Shown piece after piece: positions 16,715-25,071 of a stretch of 64,000 bases of DNA. The number at the start of each line of letters is the position of its first letter. Positions within the stretch are counted from its first letter, which is position 1. Below the pieces are notes generated by a model. It saw only the letters and a list, made by a program, of their open reading frames with translations, was not told where the DNA came from and ran no database searches. This DNA comes from CAWUEZ02 sp963921355 (GTDB taxonomy: Bacteria; Pseudomonadota; Alphaproteobacteria; Thalassobaculales; Thalassobaculaceae), in the NCBI GenBank assembly GCA_963921355.3, contig OZ001190.1:1550001-1614000 (forward strand). Direction: 5' to 3'. The position numbers were made by a program, and so were the translations under genes.

Positions 16715-18373
16715 ATGGAGAGTTTCGACTACGTCATCGTCGGCGCCGGCTCGGCCGGCTCGGTCCTGGCCAACCGGCTCAGCGCCGAGGCCGGTGTTTC
16801 CGTGTGCGTGCTTGAAGCCGGGCCGCGCGACTGGCATCCGTACATCCACATTCCCGCCGGCTTCATGAAGACCATTCTCGACCCATCGGTGAACTGGCTC
16901 TACGACATGGAACCGAGCCATTGGACCGGCGGGCGGCGCATCAAAGCGCCCCGCGGCAAGACCCTGGGCGGGTCGAGCTCGATAAACGGCCACATCTACA
17001 ACCGCGGCCAGCGGCTCGATTTCGACACCTGGGCCCAGCGCGGCAACCGCGGTTGGGGTTACGCCGATGTCCTGCCCTACTTTCGGCGCAGCGAGAACCG
17101 GATCGGCGACGGCGACGATCGGTTCCGCGGGCGCGGCGGCGACCTGACCGTCAGCGACATCGACTGGTCCCATCCGTTGACCGAGGCCTTCATCGAGGGC
17201 TGCGTGCAGAACGGCATTCCGCGAAACGACGATTACAACGGCCATCACCAGGAGGGTGTCGCCTACGCCCAGCGCACCATCGAGAACGGGCGCCGCAAGA
17301 GTGCGGCACGGGCCTTCCTGCACCCGGCCATGAAGCGCCCGAACCTCAAGGTCGAGACCGAGGCTCACGCAACCTCCCTGATGGTCGAGGGCACGCGGGT
17401 GACCGGTGTGCGCTTCAACAAGGGCGGGCGCCAGGGCATCCCCGAGGTGGTCACCGCCCGGCGCGAGGTCATTCTGAGCGGTGGGACCTACAACTCGCCC
17501 CAGCTCCTGCTGCTGTCCGGGATCGGCGCACCCGAGCAGTTGAACGGGCACGGCATCGCCGTGCGCCATGGCCTGGCAGGGGTGGGCGAGAACCTGCGGG
17601 ATCACTACGCACCGCGGTTCTCCGCCCGGGTCAAGAACACCGACAGCATCAATGAGCGCGCGCGCGGTCTGCGGCTGGCGGGTGAGGTCCTGAAGTACCT
17701 GACAACACGCAAAGGCATCCTGGCGATCAGTCCGACCCTGGTCTACGGGTTCTGGCGTTCCGACCCGGGCCTGCAGTTCGGCGACGTCCAGTTCACCTTC
17801 ACCCCCGCCTCCTACAAGGAGGGCGTCCAGTCCCAGCTCGAGAGCGAACCGGGCATGACCATCGCATCCTGGCAGCAGCGTCCGGAAAGCCAGGGCTATG
17901 TGCGACTGCGGGCCGCTGATCCGTTCGAGGCCCCGGTGATCCAGCCGAACTATCTCGACACCGAGGAGGACCGCCATGTGCTGCTGGCGGCGATGAGACT
18001 CGCGCGGCGCCTGCTCTCGTCGACCGCGCTGGCACCGTATTACGACCGCGAGACATTTCCCGGGCCCGACGTTCAGAGCGACGACGAACTTCTGGAGGCG
18101 GCCCGGCAGCGGGGCACGACGACCTTCCACCCGATGGGAACCTGCCGCATGGGTCCCGCCGACGATCCGATGGCGGTCGTTGACGATCACCTCCGGGTCC
18201 ATGGGCTCGACGGTCTCAGGGTCGCCGACGCCTCGGTGATGCCGACCATGCCGTCGGCCAATCTGAACGCCGCGACCATGATGATCGCGGAAAAAGCCGC
18301 CGACCTGATCCTGGGCCGGGCGGCCCCGGCGGCGGCGGATCTCAACGCACTCGAAGGAAAGCCGGCGGCATGA
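16715..18373 (+). CDS. GMC family FAD-dependent oxidoreductase (choline dehydrogenase-like)
   Basis: This 552-residue protein has the FAD motif IVGAGSAGSVLANRLS (about residues 7-22), the GMC signature near GKTLGGSSSINGHIYNRG, a second signature GGTYNSPQLLLLSGIG, and the C-terminal active-site block HPMGTCRMG. GMC enzymes oxidise alcohols, from choline to long-chain or polyether alcohols, so the substrate is open and a betA label is not justified. The stop overlaps the start of the next gene by four bases (ATGA). The unit continues with an isomerase and an MFS permease. Confidence 0.87.
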   Translation: MESFDYVIVGAGSAGSVLANRLSAEAGVSVCVLEAGPRDWHPYIHIPAGFMKTILDPSVNWLYDMEPSHWTGGRRIKAPRGKTLGGSSSINGHIYNRGQRLDFDTWAQRGNRGWGYADVLPYFRRSENRIGDGDDRFRGRGGDLTVSDIDWSHPLTEAFIEGCVQNGIPRNDDYNGHHQEGVAYAQRTIENGRRKSAARAFLHPAMKRPNLKVETEAHATSLMVEGTRVTGVRFNKGGRQGIPEVVTARREVILSGGTYNSPQLLLLSGIGAPEQLNGHGIAVRHGLAGVGENLRDHYAPRFSARVKNTDSINERARGLRLAGEVLKYLTTRKGILAISPTLVYGFWRSDPGLQFGDVQFTFTPASYKEGVQSQLESEPGMTIASWQQRPESQGYVRLRAADPFEAPVIQPNYLDTEEDRHVLLAAMRLARRLLSSTALAPYYDRETFPGPDVQSDDELLEAARQRGTTTFHPMGTCRMGPADDPMAVVDDHLRVHGLDGLRVADASVMPTMPSANLNAATMMIAEKAADLILGRAAPAAADLNALEGKPAA

Positions 18374-18984
18374 GCACCATCGACTACTACTACTCGACAC
18401 GGTCGAACTTCGCCTATCTCGGCGCCGCCCGGATCAACGCGCTGGCGACGCGCTCGGGCCGCACGCTGGTGCACCGGCCGGTCCCCCTGTCGCGGACCAT
18501 GCCGCCGATCGGTGGCATGGCGTTCGGTGAGCGCCCGACCATGCTGCGCCACTACGCCATGACCGATGCGCTGCGCTGCGCCGCCCATCTCGGCATCCCG
18601 CTTCAGCGAGAGCCGATCCACCACGAAGGATCGGTCGAACTGCCTTCGGGCATCGTGATCGCGGGCCAGCGGGCCGCGGCCCGCGGTGAGCCGCGGGAAG
18701 TCAACCAGCTGAGCCTGCTGGTGCTGCAGGCGCTCTGGCGCGACGACCGGGACATCGCCGATCCGGGCGTCGTCGCCGAACTGGTCGATGCGGCCGGCTA
18801 CGGCGATCCCAAGGCGCTGATCGACGAGGCCCTGTCCGAGCCGGTACAGGCCGAACTCGACCGCAATTGCCGCGAGGCGATCATGCGCGGCGTGATCGGA
18901 TCGCCGACCTATTTCGTCGATGGCGAGAACTTCTACGGTCAGGATCGGCTCGACTACGTCGAGCGCGCCCTCGCCGTGCAATGA
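18370..18984 (+). CDS. DsbA-fold isomerase (2-hydroxychromene-2-carboxylate isomerase-like)
   Basis: This 204-residue protein has a thioredoxin/DsbA-type fold without a CXXC motif. It has the kappa-class features YYYSTRSNFAYLG at the start, with a serine where HCCA isomerases keep the catalytic Ser, the cis-Pro loop IGSPTYFVDGE, and the end motif FYGQDRLDYVERAL. HCCA isomerases work with glutathione in aromatic degradation, and other members are disulfide-isomerase-like. It is tightly coupled: the start overlaps the GMC gene stop and its stop overlaps the MFS gene start, each by four bases. Confidence 0.8.
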   Translation: MSTIDYYYSTRSNFAYLGAARINALATRSGRTLVHRPVPLSRTMPPIGGMAFGERPTMLRHYAMTDALRCAAHLGIPLQREPIHHEGSVELPSGIVIAGQRAAARGEPREVNQLSLLVLQALWRDDRDIADPGVVAELVDAAGYGDPKALIDEALSEPVQAELDRNCREAIMRGVIGSPTYFVDGENFYGQDRLDYVERALAVQ

Positions 18985-20246
18985 CCGACGCCCAGCGACA
19001 ACGGGTAGAGGGCGCCCCGGGTGGCGGCCCCGCCGGCGCGATTGACGGTCCTTACGCCTGGATGCGGCTGACGGTCGCGCTGCTGGTCAGCATGGTCGGC
19101 GGTGTCGGTCTGTGGTCGGTCGTCGTCGTGCTGCCCGCCGTCGAGGCCGAGTTCGACGCCAGCCGCGGCGATGCCTCGCTGCCCTATACCTTCACCCTGG
19201 TCGGGGTCGCGATCGGCACCGTGATCCTGGGACGGCTGTCCGACCGCTTCGGCATTGCCCCGGTGTTGGCGCTCGGGGCGCTCTGCCTGGGGGCGGGGTA
19301 CTGGGCGACCAGTCTGGCGCCGTCGATCTGGGCCTTCGCGGCCCTGCATGCCCTGCTGATCGGCATGCTGGGTGGGGCCGTGACCTTCGGGCCCCTGGTG
19401 GCCGACATCTCGCATTGGTTCGTGCGTTATCGCGGCATCGCCATCGCCATCGGCGCGAGCGGCAACTACCTGGCCGGCACGGTCTGGCCGCCGGTGGTGC
19501 AATACATGATCGACACCGTCGGCTGGCGCGATACCCACCAGATCATCGCGGTCATCTGCGTCGCCGCCCTCCTGCCAATGGCCCTGGCCCTGCGCCGACC
19601 CTCCCCGGTCGGGCATGGCGAAGAGACAGCCGACAGCGGTCCCCGGTCGGCGCCGGCCGGCATGCCGACCTGGCTGCTGCAGGCCCTGTTGATCGTGGCC
19701 GGCCTCTCCTGTTGTATCGCCATGGCGATGCCGCAGGTTCACATCGTCGCCTATTGCATCGAGCTCGGGTACGACAGCCAGCGGGGTGCCGAGATGCTGT
19801 CCCTGATGCTGGGAACGGGCGTCCTGAGCCGGCTCGGCTTCGGCTTCCTGGCCGATCGGATCGGGCCGATTCCGACCCTGCTGGTGGGCTCGGGGCTGCA
19901 GGCGGTCACCCTGCTGCTGTTCCTGCCGTTCGACGGGCTGGCCTCGCTGTATGTGGTCTCGGCCCTGTTCGGCCTGTCCCAGGGCGGCATCGTGCCGACC
20001 TATGCTCTGATCGTGCGCCAGTTCTTCCCCGCCGCCCAGGCCGGAGTCAGGGTTGGTGTGGTGCTGTCGGCGACCCTTATCGGCATGGGCCTGGGAGGCT
20101 GGATGTCCGGCGTGATCTACGATCTGACGCTGAACTACGACGCGGCGTTCTTGAACGGTGTGGCCTGGAACGTCCTGAACATCGCGGTCGCCGCCTATCT
20201 GCTGATCGCATTGGGCCGCCGACGGGTCGCGATGGCGACGTCCTGA
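18981..20246 (+). CDS. Major facilitator superfamily transporter
   Basis: This 421-residue protein has about twelve hydrophobic segments. The MFS loop 2-3 motif is GRLSDRFGIAP and its counterpart in the second half is GFLADRIGPIPT. The large cytoplasmic loop lies around residues 205-225. The fold resembles the oxalate/monocarboxylate or CynX-type MFS groups, but the substrate is not predictable. ATG 18981 overlaps the upstream stop (ATGA), which argues for this start over the longer frame from 18867. It probably moves the substrate or product of the upstream GMC oxidoreductase and isomerase. Confidence 0.85.
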   Translation: MTDAQRQRVEGAPGGGPAGAIDGPYAWMRLTVALLVSMVGGVGLWSVVVVLPAVEAEFDASRGDASLPYTFTLVGVAIGTVILGRLSDRFGIAPVLALGALCLGAGYWATSLAPSIWAFAALHALLIGMLGGAVTFGPLVADISHWFVRYRGIAIAIGASGNYLAGTVWPPVVQYMIDTVGWRDTHQIIAVICVAALLPMALALRRPSPVGHGEETADSGPRSAPAGMPTWLLQALLIVAGLSCCIAMAMPQVHIVAYCIELGYDSQRGAEMLSLMLGTGVLSRLGFGFLADRIGPIPTLLVGSGLQAVTLLLFLPFDGLASLYVVSALFGLSQGGIVPTYALIVRQFFPAAQAGVRVGVVLSATLIGMGLGGWMSGVIYDLTLNYDAAFLNGVAWNVLNIAVAAYLLIALGRRRVAMATS

Positions 20247-20326
20247 GGCACCCGGTCGGGGTATTTCGCCGGCGCAGTCCGCCTTGGGGTTGGCAACCGG
20301 GCTTGGTTGCGGGCGGCACCTGCGGT

Positions 20327-20461
20327 AGATCGGATCACGTTTTTCGGAAACCCCTTGGTTTCCGCCAACACGTGTGAATCCGATCTAAACGATAGAGTTA
20401 GAGCAGATTCACCGGTCAGATGGAGCGCCGAAAGCGATTCCATCTGACACGGATCTGCTCT
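20327..20461. repeat. Tandem palindromic intergenic repeats, family 3
   Basis: Two adjacent stem-loops lie in the gap 20247-20520 between the MFS and serA genes. In the first, AGATCGGAT at the left pairs with ATCCGATCT ending at 20386, and the inner CGGAAACC-CCTT-GGTTTCCG (20345-20364) forms the tip. In the second, AGAGCAGAT (20400-20408) pairs with ATCTGCTCT (20453-20461), and the inner GTCAGATGGA (20415-20424) pairs with TCCATCTGAC (20439-20448). This resembles widespread alphaproteobacterial intergenic palindromes. A role as terminator or mRNA-stabilising structure is possible. Confidence 0.7.
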
Positions 20462-20520
20462 ATGGAGGCGCCGCCACACGCCGCCCCATCCCCGAAAGCA
20501 CTTCGAAGAGCCACGGCCCG

Positions 20521-21765
20521 ATGAGCAAGGGACTGTTACGCCCCAAGAACCAGATCCGCGTCCTGTTGTTGGAAGGGATCTCGCCGACCGCCACCGAGAT
20601 CCTGCGCGACGACGGCTATACCAACCTGGAGATCGTCTCGACAGCGCTCGACGAGGCGGCGCTGAACGAGGCGCTTCAGGGCGTGCATATGCTGGGCATC
20701 CGCTCTCGCACCCAGGTGACAGAGGCGGTGCTGGCCCAGGCCAACACTCTGGTGGCGGTCGGCTGTTTCTCGGTCGGCACCAACCAGATCGACCTGTCCG
20801 CCGCCTCAGCGCGCGGCATCCCGGTGTTCAACGCCCCGTTCTCCAACACCCGCAGCGTCGCCGAACTGACGATCGCCGAGATCGTCATGCTGATGCGCGG
20901 CGCGTTCCAGAAGTCGTCGGCCGCCCATGACGGTCGCTGGATCAAGAGTGCGGCGGGCAGCCGCGAGGTTCGGGGCAAGACCCTCGGCATCGTCGGGTAC
21001 GGCAACATCGGCTCGCAGCTGGCGGTGCTGGCCGAGGCGCTGGGCATGCGGGTGATCTACTTTGACCGCACCGACAAGCTGCGCCACGGCAACGTCGAGC
21101 CGACGGCGAGTCTGGAGGCCCTGCTCGCCCGCGCCGACGTGGTCTCGCTGCATCTTCCCGAGACGGCGGAGACCCGGGGCCTGTTTTCCGAGGACCGGAT
21201 CCGCGCCATGCGGCCGGGTTCGTACCTGATCAACAACGCCCGGGGCAGCCTGGTCGATATCGCCGGTCTGGCCCGAGCACTCGAGGACGGTCATCTCGCC
21301 GGCGCGGCGATCGATGTGTTTCCGGCCGAACCGAAGTCCAATGCCGACCTCTTCGACAGCCCGCTGCGCGGCCTGGACAACGTGATCCTGACCCCCCATG
21401 TCGGCGGCTCGACCGAAGAGGCCCAGGAGCGGATCGGCGAGGAGGTCGCGCGCAAGCTGGTCGAGTATTCCGATGTCGGCTCGACCATGGGGGCGGTGAA
21501 CTTCCCCGAGGTGCAGTTGCCGAAGGGCACAAGGGTGACCCGGTTCATCCAGGTTCAGCGCAACGAGCCCGGGGAGCTGGGCCGGCTGAACGACGTCTTC
21601 GCCGCGCGGCGGTTGAACATCGTCGCCCAGCACTACCAGACCGATGGGCGCATCGGGTACGTCGTGCTCGACATCGAGGGCGCGGTCGAGAACGGGGTCG
21701 AGATCCTGGAGCAGATCCGCGGCCTACCCGGCACTCTCCGCGCCCGGCTGCTGAACCGGGTTTAA
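20521..21765 (+). CDS. serA: D-3-phosphoglycerate dehydrogenase with C-terminal ACT domain
   Basis: This 414-residue protein matches the E. coli SerA type. The NAD-binding motif GIVGYGNIGSQL is at 156-167, and the catalytic triad is Arg241 (NNARGSLVD), Glu270 and His293 (LTPHVGGSTEEAQ). An ACT domain occupies about 335-414, beginning with VTRFIQVQRNEPGELG, and is the usual site of serine feedback control. It catalyses the first step of serine synthesis in the cytoplasm. SerC and SerB are not next to it. Standard E. coli-length proteins of this family are about 410 residues, so the gene looks complete. Confidence 0.92.
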   Translation: MSKGLLRPKNQIRVLLLEGISPTATEILRDDGYTNLEIVSTALDEAALNEALQGVHMLGIRSRTQVTEAVLAQANTLVAVGCFSVGTNQIDLSAASARGIPVFNAPFSNTRSVAELTIAEIVMLMRGAFQKSSAAHDGRWIKSAAGSREVRGKTLGIVGYGNIGSQLAVLAEALGMRVIYFDRTDKLRHGNVEPTASLEALLARADVVSLHLPETAETRGLFSEDRIRAMRPGSYLINNARGSLVDIAGLARALEDGHLAGAAIDVFPAEPKSNADLFDSPLRGLDNVILTPHVGGSTEEAQERIGEEVARKLVEYSDVGSTMGAVNFPEVQLPKGTRVTRFIQVQRNEPGELGRLNDVFAARRLNIVAQHYQTDGRIGYVVLDIEGAVENGVEILEQIRGLPGTLRARLLNRV

Positions 21766-21777
21766 CGATCTCCTCAT

Positions 21778-21877
21778 CGTCATCCCGGGTCGACCACCGG
21801 TCGAGCCCGGGACCTCTTATCCCAGCGAGGTCCCGGCCGTCACCCGCATCGACGTGCGGGTTCCGCCGGGATGACGG
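21778..21877. repeat. REPIN-like compound palindrome, family 2, copy 1
   Basis: Just after serA, the left arm (21778-21816, beginning CGTCATCCCGGG and ending CCCGGGACCTC) and the right arm (21827-21877, beginning GAGGTCCCGG and ending CCGGGATGACGG) are inverted relative to each other. Each contains its own hairpin (GGTCGACCACCGGTCGAGCC on the left, CCCGCATCGACGTGCGGG on the right). The left arm matches, in reverse orientation, the right arm of the element at 43205-43290. CGTCATCCCGG...CCGGGATGACG palindromes are common in alphaproteobacterial intergenic DNA. Confidence 0.75.
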
Positions 21878-21961
21878 CCGGGGCGGGCCGAAGGGCGCCT
21901 CTTTGCGGCTCGTACCACCCGTGGCAGGCTTCAAGTGCATCCATGGGAGACAGCAGACGAG

Positions 21962-22477
21962 ATGACCGATCAATCGATCTGGGGCGCGGAGCTCTATGAC
22001 ACGCTGGTGGCGGGCGGCGTCTCGATCTTCGCTTACGTGCCCGACGGCGGCCACAAGGTGATGATCTAGAAGTCCCTGGACGACAACCGGGTGCGCTCGA
22101 TCCCGTTGACCACCGAGGAGGAGGGGGTGGCCCTGACCGCCGGCGCGGATCTCGGCGGCGAGCGCGCGGTGCTGCTGATGCAGTCGAGCGGAACCGGAAA
22201 CTGCATCAACATGCTGTCGTTGCAGGCCAACGGTCGGTTCCCTTTCCTGGCGATCATCACCATGCGCGGGACCTACGGTGAGCAGAATCCCTGGCAGGTC
22301 CCGATGGGCCGGGCGGTGCGGCCGTGCCTCGAGGCAATCGGCGTCAACGTCCTCGAGGTCACCCGAACCGAGGATCTCAAGACTGCCACGGTCGCCGCGA
22401 TGAACATGGCCTTCAAGTCCGGCCAGGCCGTCGCCCTGCTGCTGACGCAGCAGATGATCGGCGCCAAGGCGTTCTGA
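21962..22477 (+). pseudogene. Sulfopyruvate/phosphonopyruvate-type decarboxylase, alpha (ThDP pyrimidine-binding) subunit, with TAG at codon 36
   Basis: The frame from ATG 21962 reads a ComD-like N-terminus (GAELYDTLVAGGVSIFAYVPDGGHKVMI) and hits TAG at 22067-22069. It then continues in the same frame with the rest of the subunit, including the ThDP-activating Glu region LTTEEEGVALTAGADLGGER and LLMQSSGTGNCINMLS, to the stop at 22477. Without the TAG it is a 171-residue subunit of normal size. The likely original codon is GAG (Glu). Translation restarting at ATG 22091 would lack the first 43 residues. The beta subunit follows 12 bases downstream and is intact. Confidence 0.78.
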
Positions 22478-22489
22478 GGGGGACGGCAG

Positions 22490-23101
22490 ATGACAGACGA
22501 CATCCAGATGTCCGGTTCCAACCAGCGGATGGACCGCGGCCAGGCGGTGCCCGCCATCCTCGGCAACCACCGTGATTTTCTGATCGTCTCGGGCCTCGCC
22601 GGAACGGCCCAGGACATGTACGCGATCGAACCGGATGCCGAAAACTGCTTCCTTCTGGGCGGCGCCATGGGCGCGTCGGTCTCGATGGGGCTCGGTCTGG
22701 CCCTGGCGCAGCCCGACCGGCATGTCCTGGTGATGTGCGGCGATGGCGAGTTGCTGATGAATGTCGGGGCCCTGGCGACGGTGATGGCGGCCGGGGTCGA
22801 GAAGTTCGCGATCCTGTGTGTCGACAACGAGCGCTATGGCGAAACCGGCAACCAGATCACCCACACCGCCATGGGAACCGACCTCGCGATGACCGCCAAG
22901 GGGCTCGGCATCAAGCACACCCTCACGGTGACGGCGCTGGACCAGATCGAGGCCGCCCGCGCCGAACTTCGCCGGCCGGACGGGCCGGTCTTCGTGCACC
23001 TGAAGGTCAGCGATGTGAAGCCGCCGAAGCTTGAATCCCGGAATTTCAATGCGGCCGAGCGGCGTCTCGCGTTTCGCCGCGCCCTGCTGGGACGGCCCTG
23101 A
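22490..23101 (+). CDS. Sulfopyruvate/phosphonopyruvate-type decarboxylase, beta (ThDP diphosphate-binding) subunit
   Basis: This 203-residue protein has the thiamine-diphosphate motif starting GDGELLMN (Gly84-Asp85-Gly86) and ending with Asn113 in VDNERYGETG. This is the C-terminal half of two-subunit decarboxylases such as ComDE (sulfopyruvate) or split phosphonopyruvate decarboxylases. No PEP mutase, comA or xsc gene is near, so neither substrate can be chosen. A GGGGGACGG ribosome site precedes the ATG. It depends on the damaged upstream alpha subunit for activity, unless another copy exists. An SDR gene starts one base after its stop. Confidence 0.8.
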   Translation: MTDDIQMSGSNQRMDRGQAVPAILGNHRDFLIVSGLAGTAQDMYAIEPDAENCFLLGGAMGASVSMGLGLALAQPDRHVLVMCGDGELLMNVGALATVMAAGVEKFAILCVDNERYGETGNQITHTAMGTDLAMTAKGLGIKHTLTVTALDQIEAARAELRRPDGPVFVHLKVSDVKPPKLESRNFNAAERRLAFRRALLGRP

Positions 23102-23102
23102 G

Positions 23103-23846
23103 ATGGGGGACCGGACGGTCGCCGTCACCGGCGCATCCCGGGGGCTCGGGGCGGCGATGGCGCTGGAACTCGCCGGGCGGGGGTTCACCGTCGGCTGCCT
23201 GTCGCGCAAAGGACTCGGGCCGGAGGAGGAGCCGGTTCCGGACCATCTTGCCAACCGGCTGGTCAACCTCGCGTGCGACGTTGCGGACCCGGCATCCGCC
23301 GCGGCGGCACTCGCCGACCTGACGGCGCGGACCGGCGGTCTGCACGCCCTCGTCAACAATGCCGGCATTCACAAGGAAGGCCGCAGCGAGAGCTTCGCGC
23401 CGGAGGATTTCCAGGAGGTACTGAACACCAATGCGGTCGGCGTGTTCAGCCTGTGCCAGGCGGCCTATCCCCATCTTGTGGCGGCCGGCGGCGGGGTGAT
23501 CGTCAACATCGGCTCGCACTACGACAAGATCGGGGTCAAGTACACGGCCGCCTATTGCGCATCCAAGGCGGCGGTCGGCGCCATTACCCGGTGTCTGGCG
23601 GTGGAATGGGCCCGCCAGGGCATTCGGGTTGTCGACGTGGCCCCCGGGTTCACCCTGACCAACCTGAATCGCGGCCACATGGAGAACGAGCGGTTCCGTC
23701 AGTTCATCGAGCGGGCGATCCCCCGCGGCAGTCCCGGAGAGGCCTGGGAGGTGGCGCGGTTCGTCGGCTCGATCGTGGCCGACGACATCCCCTTCCTGAA
23801 CGGCGAGACGTTCTATATCGACGGCGGCCAGGCAATCGCCAACTGA
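23103..23846 (+). CDS. SDR family NAD(P)-dependent oxidoreductase
   Basis: This 247-residue classical SDR has cofactor motif TGASRGLG (9-16), NNAG (85-88), catalytic Ser138 and the Tyr151-x3-Lys155 pair in YCASK. The late motif NGETFYIDGGQAI marks a complete C-terminus. ATG 23103 follows the beta-subunit stop by one base and begins the Rossmann strand directly; the longer frame from 23031 is a shadow. Its place in the operon suggests that it reduces the aldehyde made by the decarboxylase, for example sulfo- or phosphonoacetaldehyde to the alcohol. That is inference from context. Confidence 0.85.
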   Translation: MGDRTVAVTGASRGLGAAMALELAGRGFTVGCLSRKGLGPEEEPVPDHLANRLVNLACDVADPASAAAALADLTARTGGLHALVNNAGIHKEGRSESFAPEDFQEVLNTNAVGVFSLCQAAYPHLVAAGGGVIVNIGSHYDKIGVKYTAAYCASKAAVGAITRCLAVEWARQGIRVVDVAPGFTLTNLNRGHMENERFRQFIERAIPRGSPGEAWEVARFVGSIVADDIPFLNGETFYIDGGQAIAN

Positions 23847-23871
23847 GACGGATCGGAGTAGTGTCGCGGCC

Positions 23872-25071
23872 ATGATTGACGGCAAACGCATTCTGCTGAT
23901 CGTCGGCGGCGGAATCGCCGCCTACAAGGCGCTGGATCTGACCCGCCGGCTGCGCGAGCGCGGGGCGACGGTGCGCGGCGTGCTGACCCGCGCGGGCGAG
24001 CAGTTCGTCACGCCCCTGTCGTTGTCGGCGCTCACCGAGGACAAGGTCTACCAGGATCTGTTCTCCCTGACCGACGAAGCCGAGATGGGGCACATCGAAC
24101 TGTCGCGTTCGGCCGACCTGATCGTGGTGGCGCCGGCCACCGCCGACATCATGGCGAAGACGGCCCAGGGACTGTGCGGCGATCTTGCCTCCACGCTGCT
24201 GCTGGCGACCGATACCGACATCCTGATCGCGCCGGCGATGAACGTGCGCATGTGGGAGCATCCGGCGAACCAGGCCAACCTGGAGGTCCTGCGGGCGCGG
24301 GGGGTCCACGTCGCGGGGCCGAACGAGGGGCCGATGGCCTGCGGTGAATTCGGCTTTGGCCGGATGGCCGAACCGCTGGAAATCGTCGCCGCGATCGAGG
24401 GGTATTTCGCCGCCGGGGCGGGTCCGCTCGCCGGCAAACGGGCGATTGTCACGAGCGGCCCGACCTATGAACCGATTGATCCGGTGCGCTACATCGCCAA
24501 CCGCTCATCCGGCAAGCAGGGCCATGCGATCGCCGCCGCGCTGCGGGCCCTCGGTGCGGACGTGACTCTGGTGACCGGGCCGACCCGCGAGGTTGATCCG
24601 GCCGGCGTCACGGTGGTCGCCATCGAGACCGCAGAGCAGATGCTGGCCGCCTGCACCGGGGCCCTGCCGGCCGACATCGTGGTCTGTGCCGCGGCGGTGG
24701 CCGACTGGCGGGTCGCGGCGGCCGCCGACCAGAAACTCAAGAAGGAGGGCGGCGGCCCGCCGGCTTTGGAACTGGCGGAGAACCCGGACATCCTCGCCAC
24801 GCTCTCGCAGCTCAAGACCGGTCGACCGCCGCTGGTCGTCGGGTTTGCCGCCGAAACTGATGCCGTCGTCGAGTACGCCCGTGCCAAGCGGGCGCGCAAG
24901 GGCTGTGACTGGATCGTCGCCAACGACGTCTCGCCGGCGACCGGCATCTTCGGGGGCGATGCCAACACCGTGCACGTGGTGACCGCCGATGGCGTCGACG
25001 ACTGGCCGGCCCTGAGCAAGACGGAGGTCGGCCGGCGGCTGGCCGAGCGGATCGCCGGGCATTTCGCGTGA
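23872..25071 (+). CDS. coaBC: Bifunctional phosphopantothenoylcysteine decarboxylase / phosphopantothenate-cysteine ligase
   Basis: This 399-residue fused CoaBC makes 4'-phosphopantetheine for coenzyme A. The N-terminal flavoprotein part has GGGIAAYKALDL, the active-site His in MGHIELSRSADL and the substrate motif PAMNVRMWEHPA. The CoaB part starts near residue 190 with TSGPTYEPIDPVRYIANRSSG, followed by KLKKEGG with the conserved lysine. The stop overlaps the start of dut as GTGA. The coaBC-dut pairing is very common in proteobacteria. The protein is complete and highly conserved. Confidence 0.95.
   Translation: MIDGKRILLIVGGGIAAYKALDLTRRLRERGATVRGVLTRAGEQFVTPLSLSALTEDKVYQDLFSLTDEAEMGHIELSRSADLIVVAPATADIMAKTAQGLCGDLASTLLLATDTDILIAPAMNVRMWEHPANQANLEVLRARGVHVAGPNEGPMACGEFGFGRMAEPLEIVAAIEGYFAAGAGPLAGKRAIVTSGPTYEPIDPVRYIANRSSGKQGHAIAAALRALGADVTLVTGPTREVDPAGVTVVAIETAEQMLAACTGALPADIVVCAAAVADWRVAAAADQKLKKEGGGPPALELAENPDILATLSQLKTGRPPLVVGFAAETDAVVEYARAKRARKGCDWIVANDVSPATGIFGGDANTVHVVTADGVDDWPALSKTEVGRRLAERIAGHFA

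Noticed and set aside
16715..18373. Labelling the GMC oxidoreductase betA
   Set aside because: GMC enzymes with these motifs have many substrates, and no betB, betI or choline transporter is adjacent.
21545..23368. 607-codon antisense frame across the decarboxylase region
   Set aside because: It overlaps serA, both decarboxylase subunits and the SDR, all supported by catalytic motifs; no protein character of its own.
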